Source: Mycobacterium bohemicum DSM 44277 (GTDB taxonomy: Bacteria > Actinomycetota > Actinomycetes > Mycobacteriales > Mycobacteriaceae). From it: DNA of 64,000 nucleotides. The notes beneath the pieces were generated by a model, which saw nothing but the letters and a program-made list of their open reading frames with translations, had not been told where the DNA came from and searched no databases. Below are positions 13,392 to 23,400 of the stretch, in pieces (the first letter of the stretch is position 1; each line of letters starts with the position of its first letter). The stretch lies in contig NZ_CSTD01000001.1 in NCBI RefSeq assembly GCF_001053185.1, positions 1,234,333 through 1,298,332 on the forward strand, written 5' to 3'. A program made the position numbers and the translations under genes.

Positions 13392-16300
13392 ATTGCCGCT
13401 GAAGCTCGTCGATCTGCTCCTGGCTGAGACCGACTGCGATATCGGACGGTGTCAACCCTCCCCCTCCGCCTCGCACGTGCGCGCACATGCCGGCCAGCGC
13501 GTCGAACCACAACCGGCTCAACCGGCTGATCTGAGCCTGATCCAGGGCCGAGGGCGCCCAGGTCCAGCTGGCGCGCAGCCGCGGCCCGGTGTCGGTGTCG
13601 ATGACGCCGGCGTTGAGTTCGAGGGTGTGCATCAGCGGCATGGGGATGGCGGCGGCGACGCCGGTGACCGACCAGCCGTCCTGGCAGATCTCCCACACAT
13701 CACCGGAAAGATCGGCCTCCCCCGCGCCCAGGCGCCCCAGGTAGTTGAACCCGATCGGCGGATCGGTGACCGCCAGATCGACGTCTTGGTTCAGGTAGCG
13801 CAGCAAACCGTAGGTGAGGCCGTCGGGCAGGGCCCGAAGTTGCTCCTTGGCCTCCTTGATCGCCGCCCCCAGGGCGTCGGCGCCCGCGGTGACCTGCGCC
13901 CAATCCAGCGCGCCCACGTGCAGGGCCACCGGGTACTTGGTGGTGAACCACCCCACGGTGCGCGACAGGTCCACGTGCTCGTCCGGGGCGAAGAGTTCTT
14001 CCTCGCGCCCGTGGCCCTCGACGTCAATGCCGATCGGGGCCCCGCCGCTGCCGACGAATTCGGCCACCGCCAGGGCGAACGCGATCAACAAGATCTCGTG
14101 GACGCCGGCGTGGAATGCCGCCGGCACCTCTCCGAGCAGCATGCGGGTGGTGTCGGCATCCAGCTCCGCGGACATGTTCCCGGCGGCGGCGAAGGTATCC
14201 ACGTCGGGTCGCACCGGCGGCAGCCCCGCCGGCACCGACGCGACCTGCCGCCACGCCTGCGCGAGCTCGGCCACCTCCGGCCGGCACGCGTGCTCGGCCA
14301 GCAGCGACGCCCACCGCCCGAACGACGTCCCACCCGAGGGCAACGCCACCTGCTGGCCGGCGCGATGCTGAACCCAGGCCAGGTTGAGGTCCTCCACCAA
14401 AATCCGCCACGACATTCCGTCGACGGCCAAGTGATGGGCCACCAGGACCAACTGGCCGGTCGGGACCACCCAAAGCGCGCTGAGCATCCGCCCGGCCGAC
14501 GGGTTCAGCCGGGAGCGCGCCTCGATCACCGCCTCATCGGAGAGCGTGTCCACCGCCCGCAGGAGCTGCCGCGCGTCCACCGAGCCCGCCTCGGGCACCG
14601 TCAGCGACCAGCCCCCGGCGTCCTCGTCCACGCGCAGCCGCAGCATGGCGTGCCGATCGAGCAAGGCCTGCAACACCACGGCCACGTCGGACTCGGTCAC
14701 CCCGACGGGTGCCTGCATCAACAGCGTCTGGTTGAACTGGTCGACCGGGCCGTCCACGCTGTGCAGCCAGCACATGATCGGCGTCGCGACCAACGACCCC
14801 AGGCCCGCGTCGCTCACGTCGACATCGCCGGCGGCCACCCCGGCCACCCGGGCCAGCCTGGCCACGGTCTGCTCGACGAAGATGTCGCGCGGTCGGCAGA
14901 CCACACCGGCGGCCCGCGCCCGCGCGACCACCTGCATCGACAAGATGCTGTCCCCGCCCAGCTCGAAGAACGACTCGTCCACACCGACCCGCTCGAGGCC
15001 GAGGACCTGGGCGTAGATGTCGGCCAGGATCTCCTCGACGGCGTCGGCCGGGGCACGGTAGCGATCGACGTCCTGGTACTCCGGTGCCGGCAGGGCCCGC
15101 CTGTCGAGTTTGCCGTTGACCGTCAGCGGCAGCGCATCGATGACCACCACGGCGGCCGGCACCATGTACGCCGGCAACCGCTCCCCGAGTTCGGCGCGCG
15201 CCGTGGTCCCGAACGAGGCGCGGTCGACGGTCCCCGTGACGTACCCGACGAGGCGCTTGTCGCCGGGGCGGTCCTCCCGCACGATCACCACGGCCTGCTT
15301 GACCCCGTCCAGCGCGGCCAGCGCCGCCTGGACCTCGCCCAGCTCGATGCGATACCCGCGGATCTTGACCTGCTCGTCGGCGCGCCCCACATATCGCAGC
15401 TGCCCGTCGGCGCCCCACCACACCAGGTCCCCGGTGCGATACATGCGCGCCCCGGGCCCGCCGAACGGGCACGCCACAAACCGCGTCGCCGACAAGCCCG
15501 GCCGGCGCCAGTACCCGCAACCCGCGCCCGAGCCGGCCACGTACAGCTCGCCGACGACACCCGCCGGGACCGGCCGCAGCCAGCCGTCGAGCACGAAGAA
15601 ACCAAGGTGGGCCAGCGGCACCCCGATGGGACTGACGAGGCTGTCCGCATCGGCGGCGGCGATCTCCCGGAACGACGCGTGCACCGTGGTCTCGGTGGTG
15701 CCGTAGAGGTTGAGCAGGCGCGGTCGCTCCGGGTGATTGTCCAGCCACGCCCGCAGCCGGCGGGGTTCCAGCGCTTCGCCGGCGAAGATGACGGCCTCGA
15801 GCTTGAGCTGGCGTGCGAGCTCGGGTGAGAGCGCGTCGGCGGCCTGCAGCGCATAGAACGCCGACGGAGTCTGGCTCAAGACGCCGACCTGTTCCCTGAC
15901 CAATAGCGCGTGGAAATCCTCGGGCGAACGCGCCACCGACTCGGGCACCACCACGAGGCGCCCACCGTACAAGAGCGCACCCCAGATCTCGCACACCGAG
16001 ACGTCGAACGCCAGGGAATGCCACTGCGACCACACCTGCCCGGGCGCCAGTTCCAGGTCCAGGGACTCCAGCAGCCGCGTCACGTTCTGGTGGGTGATGG
16101 CCACGCCCTTGGGCACACCGGTCGTTCCCGAGGTGTAGATGAGGTACGCGATGTTGTCCGGGTCCGGCTCCGGCAGCGGGGTGCCGGAGCTGCCGTCGGC
16201 GGCGCCGGCTGGCAAATCGTCGACGTCGATGATCAGCAGATCGCGCCCGCCCAGCTTGTCGAGCAGCCCCGCGTTGGTGATCGCAGCGATCGGTGCGGCG

Positions 16301-17961
16301 TCATCGAGCATGAACTCGATGCGGGCCGGCGGCACCGCCGGGTCGATCGGCACGTACGCCGCGCCGGTCTTCAGCACGGCGAGGATCGCCACGATGGCCT
16401 CGGCCGAGCGCGGCAACAGCATCGCCACGCGCCGCCCCGGGCCCACACCGCCGTCGGCGAGCAGCCGCGCCAACCGGTTGGCGGCCTCGTCAACCTCGCG
16501 GTAGGTCAGCGAGCGCTCCCCGCACGTGACGGCGACCGCCTCCGGGGCGCGCGCCACCTGCGCGGCGAACGACGCCGGGATCGACGCCGGCGCGCTCACC
16601 GACCGGGTCAGGACCTCCCGATTGCCCCAGCCATCCAGCCGGACGTGTTCACGCTCCTCGAGCACGTCCATCGAGGACAACGGCCGCGCGGGATCGGTGG
16701 TCATCTCCACCAACAGCCGGCCCAGGCGCCTCGCCAAATCGGATACGTCGGCATTCGAGAACGGGCCCCCGGCGCCCGACGTGCTGAGGAAAAGCTGGTC
16801 ACCGGCGCCGGAGAAGATCAGCCCGAAGGCGCCCACCTGGCCGGGATTGGTGAACGACGCCGACGCGGTGACACCGGCGAAGTCCATGGTCATTTTCGAC
16901 GGCATGAAGTTGACGCTCACCCGCTCGGCTGACTGCCCGGCGCCGCGCGGGTCGGCTTTGCGTTCCAGCGCATGTACCGGGAACCGCTGATGCTGCAGCG
17001 CTTCCCTGATTCGGGTATCGACGTGCTGACAGAACTCGGCCACCGTGGCCGCGGGCGAAACGCGCAAAACCAGCGGCACCACCCCGGAGATCATCCCGGG
17101 CAGCGTCTTGGACTCCAGACGCACCCGCCTGCTGACGGGGAAGTCCAGCACCACCTCGGAGCCGTCGGCGCACCATCCACGCACCAGCAGTGCGCTGGCG
17201 GCGGTGATCACCGAGGACCGCGGCATATTCCACTGTTGGGACAACTCCTGGACCTGCCGAAGCACCGCGGGATCCAGGCGAACGGGCGCCGAAGGCTGAG
17301 ACGGATCCTCGTCGCCCGCGGCCTGCGGTAATTGATGGTGCGGTCCGCTTTCCGCCGGGAGGTTTCGAGTCCAGTAGTCCTGGTCTTCCAGGTAATCGGT
17401 GGACGCTTCGTATTCGGACTCGCAGCGGACGAGGTCCTGCAGCGACCCGAAGAAGGCGGGCGGAATTGGTGCGTCAGAAACGATTGCGGCGTAGACCGTC
17501 GCAATCCGGTTGGCGATGAGAGTTATTCCGGATCCGTCGATGACCAGGTGGTGGAAGCACCCGAACAGATAAAACTCATCCGACCATGTTTGAAACAACG
17601 CGAATTTGAACAGCGGACCCGTCGACGGCATCGGGGTGCGCTGGATCTTCAGCGCTATCTCCCGGGCTTCCTGCACCGGATGGCGCGAGTCGCTGAGATC
17701 GTAGAAATCGACCTCGAGGTCCGACTGATCGATCGCCCGTTGGAAGATCTGCCCGTCCAACTCGAAGATGGCGGCCCTGGCCGGTTCGGCCTCGCTCATA
17801 GCGTGACGGATCGCCCGCTCGAGCAAGTCGCGCTCTACCGTGCCGTCAAAGCGCACGAGGACGCCGAGCTGCCACTCCGTGGCGGACTGACCCGTTTCCT
17901 GCGCAAGCCAAATGTCAAGCTGTCCCCGCGTCAGCGGGAGCGCCCGGTCATCAAGTTCCAT
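13378..17961 (-). CDS. Non-ribosomal peptide synthetase A: starter C-A-T-E (1527 aa)
   Basis: Initiation module. Approximate residues: C 1-430 ([10 protein letters not shown] start, HHLVIDG near 136), A 455-950, T (LGGDS near 1000), E 1050-1490 (HHLAVDG near 1177). An N-terminal C domain before the first A domain implies that a fatty acyl chain is joined to residue 1, as in mycobacterial Mps1-type enzymes. The E domain predicts a D-configured first residue. The A domain is unusual: the normally conserved Trp of FDxSVWEIW is Cys, giving a read-out of about DVCSIALVHK, so specificity is left open. The ATG at 17961 lies 12 nt after the MbtH-like stop. The C-terminus LQRQYADS ends inside the start of NRPS B and looks like the product of a one-base insertion in an originally continuous E-C linker. 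The N-terminal 200 codons look less GC-biased than the rest. Confidence 0.93.
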   Translation of the reverse strand: MELDDRALPLTRGQLDIWLAQETGQSATEWQLGVLVRFDGTVERDLLERAIRHAMSEAEPARAAIFELDGQIFQRAIDQSDLEVDFYDLSDSRHPVQEAREIALKIQRTPMPSTGPLFKFALFQTWSDEFYLFGCFHHLVIDGSGITLIANRIATVYAAIVSDAPIPPAFFGSLQDLVRCESEYEASTDYLEDQDYWTRNLPAESGPHHQLPQAAGDEDPSQPSAPVRLDPAVLRQVQELSQQWNMPRSSVITAASALLVRGWCADGSEVVLDFPVSRRVRLESKTLPGMISGVVPLVLRVSPAATVAEFCQHVDTRIREALQHQRFPVHALERKADPRGAGQSAERVSVNFMPSKMTMDFAGVTASASFTNPGQVGAFGLIFSGAGDQLFLSTSGAGGPFSNADVSDLARRLGRLLVEMTTDPARPLSSMDVLEEREHVRLDGWGNREVLTRSVSAPASIPASFAAQVARAPEAVAVTCGERSLTYREVDEAANRLARLLADGGVGPGRRVAMLLPRSAEAIVAILAVLKTGAAYVPIDPAVPPARIEFMLDDAAPIAAITNAGLLDKLGGRDLLIIDVDDLPAGAADGSSGTPLPEPDPDNIAYLIYTSGTTGVPKGVAITHQNVTRLLESLDLELAPGQVWSQWHSLAFDVSVCEIWGALLYGGRLVVVPESVARSPEDFHALLVREQVGVLSQTPSAFYALQAADALSPELARQLKLEAVIFAGEALEPRRLRAWLDNHPERPRLLNLYGTTETTVHASFREIAAADADSLVSPIGVPLAHLGFFVLDGWLRPVPAGVVGELYVAGSGAGCGYWRRPGLSATRFVACPFGGPGARMYRTGDLVWWGADGQLRYVGRADEQVKIRGYRIELGEVQAALAALDGVKQAVVIVREDRPGDKRLVGYVTGTVDRASFGTTARAELGERLPAYMVPAAVVVIDALPLTVNGKLDRRALPAPEYQDVDRYRAPADAVEEILADIYAQVLGLERVGVDESFFELGGDSILSMQVVARARAAGVVCRPRDIFVEQTVARLARVAGVAAGDVDVSDAGLGSLVATPIMCWLHSVDGPVDQFNQTLLMQAPVGVTESDVAVVLQALLDRHAMLRLRVDEDAGGWSLTVPEAGSVDARQLLRAVDTLSDEAVIEARSRLNPSAGRMLSALWVVPTGQLVLVAHHLAVDGMSWRILVEDLNLAWVQHRAGQQVALPSGGTSFGRWASLLAEHACRPEVAELAQAWRQVASVPAGLPPVRPDVDTFAAAGNMSAELDADTTRMLLGEVPAAFHAGVHEILLIAFALAVAEFVGSGGAPIGIDVEGHGREEELFAPDEHVDLSRTVGWFTTKYPVALHVGALDWAQVTAGADALGAAIKEAKEQLRALPDGLTYGLLRYLNQDVDLAVTDPPIGFNYLGRLGAGEADLSGDVWEICQDGWSVTGVAAAIPMPLMHTLELNAGVIDTDTGPRLRASWTWAPSALDQAQISRLSRLWFDALAGMCAHVRGGGGGLTPSDIAVGLSQEQIDELQRQYADS
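13455..14910 (-). repeat. Epimerization-domain repeat, copy 2 (pair at 2515-3960)
   Basis: Copy of the E-domain repeat in the initiation module; see the copy at 2515-3960. The downstream E-C linker is also duplicated, which makes the one-base difference near 13388 visible. Confidence 0.75.
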
Positions 17962-17973
17962 CGGGTGTACCTA

Positions 17974-18198
17974 TCAACGCCCCTGTCCCGCCGCCAACCG
18001 CTCGCGCAGGCTCTTCGGCCGTATGTCGGTCCAGTTCTTCTCGATGTAGTCCAGACACGCGGCACGATCCGCTTCGCCGTGCACCACCCGCCACCCCGCC
18101 GGGACATCCGCGAAGGCCGGCCACAGGCTGTGCTGCTCCTCGTCGTTGACCAAGACGAAAAAACTGCCCTCGTCATCGTCGAACGGATTGGTGCTCAC
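17974..18198 (-). CDS. MbtH-like NRPS accessory protein (74 aa)
   Basis: Small MbtH-family protein that binds A domains and supports adenylation. It carries the hallmarks STNPFDDD, a central SLWPAF followed by VPAGWRVV, and the C-terminal [13 protein letters not shown]. The frame stays open further upstream, but the family length (about 70 aa) and a GGAG at 18204-18207, 5 nt upstream, fix the start at the GTG at 18198. It heads the operon MbtH > NRPS A > NRPS B, with 12 nt to the next gene. Its 5' region, from the palindrome at 18229-18242 through the first eight codons, is duplicated upstream of the bimodular PKS. Confidence 0.92.
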   Translation of the reverse strand: MSTNPFDDDEGSFFVLVNDEEQHSLWPAFADVPAGWRVVHGEADRAACLDYIEKNWTDIRPKSLRERLAAGQGR

Positions 18199-18642
18199 CG
18201 CGTCTCCGTACTCTCTACTGAACATGGGTATAACAAGTTCTAGACCATACCGAGCCCGATAGAAGTTGTCTGCCCCTTGGTGGAATTGAGGTGGCAGGCC
18301 GCAGGGCGTACCGCCTCCCGGACCTCGACCCATGAAGGGTATTAGTGGCATGCGCCGAGCGGCGTCCCACCTCGTGCGGTGATAGCAGCAACCCCATGTC
18401 CCCCGACGGCGCTGGGCGTCCACGACGAGGGTTCGTCATGCCGTGCGCGTGCGGCGAGGTGACCGAAGTCGCGAATCGGCTACGGTCAGCGGGACGGACG
18501 CTTAGGCTGTGAGGCGCAAGTCGCCCTGGGAGCATGCACGATTGATTGGGCGATGTCAGGCCGGAGAGATCCGAACCATAAGTTCCGTCACAGCGAAGCC
18601 ATCGAATTATGGTGCAAAAGCAAGTTGATTGAGGCGACATAA
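18199..18642. other. Divergent intergenic region, mbtH-like operon / methyltransferase
   Basis: 444 bp without a supportable gene. The left end carries the leader shared with the PKS at 31541-31600, including the palindrome at 18229-18242. The right end carries a possible TANNNT -10 box for the plus-strand methyltransferase (TATGGT, 18608-18613) and its GAGG ribosome binding site at 18633-18636. I see nothing assignable in the roughly 300 bp between. Confidence 0.6.
18229..18242 (-). promoter_or_regulatory. KstR-like palindromic operator upstream of the mbtH-NRPS operon
   Basis: On the minus strand the site reads TAGAACTTGTTATA, an exact match to the TnnAACnnGTTnnA consensus known for the TetR-family regulator KstR. 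It lies about 30 nt upstream of the GTG start, where it would overlap a promoter or transcription start. The same site with one change is at 31571-31584. The consensus is degenerate, so the identity of the regulator is an inference; the conservation between the two leaders is observed. Confidence 0.45.
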
Positions 18643-19506
18643 ATGGACCACCAAAGCGAACCTTCGGTGCACGTCGAATCGGAGGATAATCAGCAAGTTG
18701 CGATGTCGACGCACCTGGCTGACGATCTGCTGTCCACGACCGCCGGTGGGTGGCGCAGCTTTTACAACAAGCTCAGCCGCCGCTTGGAAGAAGTCGGGGT
18801 GGCCGATTCATCGTTCTTCTTGAATTATGGATACCTTCCCACGGATTCGAACAATGAGGCCGCCTTCGCCATCCCCCAGGGCACCTTCAACGCGAACTCG
18901 GTCCGGCTGATTCTCGAGGTGGTCGGATCGGTTGACCTAAATGGCCGCACAATCGTCGAGATAGGGTGTGGCCGCGGAGGAAACTCCGCTGTCATCGCGG
19001 AAAAATTCAATGGTCAGGTGATCGGCATCGACATGTCGTCGGAAGCGATCGCCTTCTGCAGCAAAGCGCACGCCAAGCACGGGATAGAGTTCAAGGTCGG
19101 CGATGCGCTGAACCTGCCCCTGCCCGAAAAGTGTTGCGATGCCGTCGTTAACGTCGAGTCCTCGCATTCCTATGGAAACCTTCCGAAATTCCTGAAGGAA
19201 GTCCACCGGATCTGCCGCCCCGGAGCTTGGTTCTTGCATACGGACTTCCTGAGCCCCGAGGACTGGGACTATGTGCGGATGCGTTTGAAGGCGCTGGGTT
19301 TCGCCACCGAAAGCGACCGTGATATCACCGCTAACGTCCTGGCGTCGCGCGATCAAGCGAGCGGTAATTGGGAGCAGGTTTATGGTGACGGAAATGCTCG
19401 TGTCGCCAACTTCCTCGCGCTACCCGGGTCCGCCGTCTACGAGCAGCTCCGGGCGGGCTTGTTGGAGTACCGGGTATTGAGGTCGCGGTTGGGCGGAGAG
19501 GCCTAG
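18643..19506 (+). CDS. Class I SAM-dependent methyltransferase (lipid/sugar O-methyltransferase type)
   Basis: 287-residue methyltransferase. SAM-binding motif I is VEIGCGRGGNS (about residues 104-114), with GIDMSSEAI as the following acidic loop and the NVESSHSYGN / HRICRPGAW region typical of mycobacterial lipid O-methyltransferases such as the Rv2952 type. It is likely cytosolic. The ATG at 18643 has GAGG 6 nt upstream; an internal ATG at codon 21 has no good ribosome binding site. It is divergent from the mbtH-NRPS operon and convergent with the PE gene. O-methylation of a hydroxy-fatty acyl chain or a sugar hydroxyl are both reasonable roles; the sequence does not choose between them. 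Confidence 0.8.
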   Translation: MDHQSEPSVHVESEDNQQVAMSTHLADDLLSTTAGGWRSFYNKLSRRLEEVGVADSSFFLNYGYLPTDSNNEAAFAIPQGTFNANSVRLILEVVGSVDLNGRTIVEIGCGRGGNSAVIAEKFNGQVIGIDMSSEAIAFCSKAHAKHGIEFKVGDALNLPLPEKCCDAVVNVESSHSYGNLPKFLKEVHRICRPGAWFLHTDFLSPEDWDYVRMRLKALGFATESDRDITANVLASRDQASGNWEQVYGDGNARVANFLALPGSAVYEQLRAGLLEYRVLRSRLGGEA

Positions 19507-19610
19507 AGCGCAGCCTGCTCCAATCGCGAGATGCGCCCGGCGAGTGCGAGGCCGACCGAGGCACGCCGCGTCGCGCGTTCGGGGAGGACACCGGGCCCAG
19601 TCGCCGCGGG

Positions 19611-20174
19611 TCAAACGGGCAGCGGCGGCGGCGGCAACAACGGCAACGACGGCGGCAACGGCGGCAATGGCAGCAACGGCGGCAACGGCGGCGGCAACGG
19701 CACGAGCACCGGCAACGACGCCGGCAACGGCAACGGCAACGGCGACGGCGGCGGCAACGGCGGCGGCAACGGCACCGACAGCAGCTGCGGCAACAGCGCT
19801 CCCGGCAGACGCCCTATGATCGCCCGGACGCCTTGGTTGATGGACGAGATGTCGTCAAGAATCGTGCCGAACAAGCTCTGCAACGGGGAGGTATTGGCCG
19901 CCTCTGCGGCCGCATATTGTCCCCCGCCCGCATTGATGGCTTCTACGAATTGCTGATGAAACAGCGCCGCCTGCGCGCTGATCGCCTGATACTCCTGCGC
20001 GTAAGCACCGAACAACTGCGAGATCGCCGCCGAAACCTCATCCTGCGCCGCGGGTGGTAGCGACGTCGTCGAAGGCATCGCCGCCGAAGTGGCCGACGAA
20101 ATCGCCTCTCCGATTCCGGCCAATTCCGACGATGCTGCGGCCAAAACTTCCGGCGTTGCAATCACATAGGACAT
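19611..20174 (-). CDS. PE-family protein with Pro/Leu-rich low-complexity C-terminus
   Basis: 187 residues. The first 100 or so form a canonical PE domain starting MSYVIATPEVL, with the ESX/type VII secretion signal YxxxE (YAAAE near residue 88). From about residue 130 the protein is almost only Pro and Leu with a few Ser and Val. That tail is encoded by DNA whose opposite strand reads as Gly-Gly-Asn PGRS-type repeats, so the tail looks like an inverted PGRS block. Likely exported by an ESX system. No PPE partner is adjacent. It stands alone between the methyltransferase (convergent) and the PKS (same strand, about 250 bp upstream). Confidence 0.85.
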   Translation of the reverse strand: MSYVIATPEVLAAASSELAGIGEAISSATSAAMPSTTSLPPAAQDEVSAAISQLFGAYAQEYQAISAQAALFHQQFVEAINAGGGQYAAAEAANTSPLQSLFGTILDDISSINQGVRAIIGRLPGALLPQLLSVPLPPPLPPPSPLPLPLPASLPVLVPLPPPLPPLLPLPPLPPSLPLLPPPPLPV

Positions 20175-20260
20175 CTAGGGCTCCGAACTACAAGAGCGAC
20201 TTCTGCCTCAATGTCGCGTTGAAGGTATCACGTTACACTTCGGTGCCATCTCTGATGTGA

Positions 20261-20278
20261 CCACTGGTTTGCCAGTGG
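20261..20278. repeat. Hairpin repeat unit 1
   Basis: CCACTGG-TTTG-CCAGTGG, a perfect 7-bp stem with a 4-nt loop. The flanks TGTGA (left) and AGGGA (right) are shared with unit 2. Could be an operator for the PE gene or a processing/termination element for the PKS transcript. Confidence 0.6.
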
Positions 20279-20323
20279 CCAGGGAGCACCGTCTGACGCA
20301 CGGGATATTCGGATCTGTGTGAA

Positions 20324-20339
20324 CACTGGTTTGCCAGTG
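20324..20339. repeat. Hairpin repeat unit 2
   Basis: CACTGG-TTTG-CCAGTG, a 6-bp stem with the same loop and similar flanks as unit 1. Dyad centres are 62 bp apart, close to six helical turns, so both lie on one face of the DNA. Confidence 0.6.
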
Positions 20340-20426
20340 GTTAGGGATCGCCTGTGCTGGCGCACCGGCAGATCGGGGCCGTTCGGAATCGGCGTCTGCC
20401 ATGGTCCGTCGGTCACGGCCCGTTGG

Positions 20427-23400
20427 TCAGTGTGCGGGCTCGTGCGCACCATCGGATTCCGTCCCGTCCGGCTCCGGCACCTGAGCGGCCAGGTACTCGG
20501 CGAGCGACCCGATCGTCGGGTAGTCGAATACCGCAGTGGCGTTGATCGTGAACGCGCCCCCGAACTGGGGGATCAACCGGTTGCTGAATTCGACCGCCAT
20601 CAGCGAATCCGTGCCCAGCTCCAGGAACCGGCTGGTTGCCGCCGGTGGTTGCGCGAGCCGCAGGAAGTTCTGCACTTCGTGCCGGAGGAACTCGGTGAGG
20701 AAGCTGCCACGCTCGGCCTCGGGCACGTCGTGCAGTTGCCGGAGCAGCTCGCTGTCGCCGGCGCTCGCCCCGGCGGCACTCGGAAGCACGTGGTCGAGAA
20801 TCGCCGGGCGGGCGGCGCCCAGCCCACCTTTCGCAGCGCGCTGCCAGTTGGCTTTGATGACGGTTGCCTGCCCCGTTCCGTGCGCGACGATCTCGTCTAG
20901 AGCGGTCAGGGCCGCCGTGGGCTCCAGCGGAATCAGGCCTTGCGCACTGAGATTGGCGCGCGCGGCGTGCGACGTGGCCATGCCGCCCTTCGCCCACGGT
21001 CCCCAGTTGACGCCGGTCGCGGGCAGGCCTTGCGCTTGGCGATCCGCAACGAGCCCGTCGAGCAACGCATTGGCGGCCGCGTAGTTGGCCTGGCCGGGTG
21101 AACCGAGCACGCTGGAGGCTGAGGAGTACACGATGAAGAAGTCGAGATCATCGTTCTTCGTCAACCGATGCAGATGCCAGCCACCGATTGCTTTCGGTGA
21201 CAAGACCTTGCGAAAACGCTCCGGGCTCTGTTCGGACAGCAGCGCGTCGTCGAGCACACCCGCGAGGTGTGCCACCCCCGCCAGCGGCGGCAACTCCTCC
21301 CGGATCCGCCCGATCAGCTCGGTGATCTGCGCCTCGTCGCCGACGTCGGCCGCGAAGGTGTGGATCCGGCACCGGTAGCGCTCGGTGATCTCGTCGATCT
21401 CCCGTTGTGCTTCCGCATCCGGCGTGCTCCGGCTGGTCAACACGATGTCACCGGCTCCGAGTTGGGCCAGATGGGCCGCCGTGTGCAGGCCGAGGGCACC
21501 GAGGCCGCCGGTGATCAGATAGCTCCGATCGCCGCGCGGCTGCAGCGGCTTCGGCATCTGCAGCACGATCTTGCCGATATGCCGGGCCTGCTGCATGCGG
21601 CGGAACGCGGTCTTCGCCTCCGTCACCGGGTAGACCTCGACTGCCAGCGGCGCCAGCTCGCCGCGAGCCATGCTGTCGGCCACCTCGGCCAGCAATTGCC
21701 CGGTCCGCTCCGGTTCGTGCTCGATGCACGCATCCAGCGCGATGATCTCGTAGTCGATATCGGGACGGGCCGCCGCCATCTGCTCACGCGTCCAGATGTC
21801 GCGCTTGGCGATTTCGGCAAACCGGCCGCCCTGTGCGGTCGCCCGCACGGTCGCGGCGATGAAACCCTCGTTGGTCAGGCTGTTGAGCACGACGTCCACA
21901 CCGGCACCGCCGGTGTCGGCGAGGATCTGATCCGCGAAATCCGTTGTGCGCGAGTCGTAGATGTGCTCCACACCCATTTTCCGCAGGGTCGCGCGTTTGT
22001 AGGTGCTGGCGGTGGCGAAGACGATGGCACCGCGCTGCTGGGCCATCTGGATCGCGGCCAGACCGACGCCACCACTGGCGGCGTGGATGAGCACACGATC
22101 ACCGGGCCCCAACTTCGCCCAGTCGAACGCGAGTCGGGTCGTCAGCGCGCCGGCGGGTATGGTCGCCGCCCCTACGGCGCTCACCCCGTGCGGGACCGGC
22201 GCAAGGAACTGGGCCGGGACGTTGACCCTGGTGGCGAACCCGCCCGGCATTAAGCCGAAGACGCGCTGGCCGACCTCGAATCCGGAAACCCCGGCGCCCA
22301 ACTCCGTGACGACGCCGCAGAGGTCGCCGCCGCCGACCCGTCCCGGGTCACCCGGGTACAGACCGAGCACGTTGAGCACATCCCGGAAGTTGAGGCCTGC
22401 GGCCTCCACCCTTATCTGCACCTGACCCGCGCTCGGCGGCGGCACTTCGGTGCCGACCAGGTGAAGGTTGTCGATCGCGCCGCGTTCGGTCGGCTCCAGG
22501 ATGTAATCGCCGCCGCGGGGCACCGGGAGGTGGCCGCTGCGCGCCCACGGCAGGAGCCGGGGCACCAAGTACTTTCCTTGCCGCAGTGCGAGTTCAGGCT
22601 CGTCCGCCGGTGTGCCGAGCAGGCCGGCCAGCGATTGCGCGGCCTGATCGAATCCGTCGCAGTCGACCAGCCTGCAATGCAGGCCCGGCTGCTCGGTGAT
22701 GACGGAACGTCCGAAACCCCACAGCGCCGACTGCACCGGGTCGACCGGTTCGCCGGGTTCGGTCGCCACGGCCCGTTCGGTGACGATCCACAGTCCGCCG
22801 GTGAGTTTCAGGTCTTGCTGCGCCTGCAACGTCTGCACGACCGTGAGCAGCCGGTCGATCTCGCCCTGAAGCCGCGCTGCGAGTTCGGCACTCGATTCCT
22901 CGCCGTCGGGCCGCGCGTTGCTGCGCCAGACGATGCCGGAGACCGGGGCGCCGCGATCCGAAGCCTCCGCGAGCAGCCGCTTCCACGCCTCGGCATCCCC
23001 TGAGACTGCGGCACGATCCAGCGCAACGCCACGCTGAATTTTGGCGGCCAGCTCGTCGAATCCGGCAATCAGCCAGGTACCGTCCCCGGCACCGTTGCCG
23101 GACGCCGGCGGTGGCACCTCCTGCCAGCCGAAGGTGTACAGGTTGCGGGCGGCATCGCCGCCGAGCCCGCGCAGCAACGCCTCGCGCGGGGCGCGTTTGA
23201 CCGTGAACTCCCGAATCCCGCCGAGCTCGCGACCGTCCCGATCCACGAAATCGAGGTCGAAGACCTGCGTTTCGCTGTCGGAACCTCCCGACTGCCAGCG
23301 CGCGCGGCAATAGAACCGCTTCGGCAACTTCTCGCGCAGTACCACACGCCCATACCGCAGCGGCAGGAACAGGTCGGGCACCTCGCCTTCGGCCGCCTCG

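Larger units (their letters stand above)
20175..20426. other. Intergenic region between bimodular PKS and PE gene
   Basis: About 250 bp downstream of the PKS stop and upstream of the PE start. It contains two copies of a roughly 30-bp direct repeat, each built on a perfect or near-perfect hairpin (separate entries). No open frame here looks genic. Confidence 0.6.

Noticed and set aside
13378..18198. Mycobactin (mbt) locus, because of the MbtH-like gene
   Set aside because: No salicylate synthase, cyclization domain or lysine hydroxylase genes; C-A-T-E modules and GPL-type glycosyltransferases instead point to a lipopeptide.
17974..18423. A longer 149-codon version of the MbtH-like gene
   Set aside because: The added 75 residues have no family similarity and run through the conserved promoter; the GTG at 18198 has a proper ribosome binding site and gives the family length.
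19531..19956. Plus-strand ORF with Gly-Asn repeats resembling a PGRS protein
   Set aside because: It lacks a PE domain and start signals and lies antisense to a well-formed PE gene; treated as the mirror image of the PE tail.
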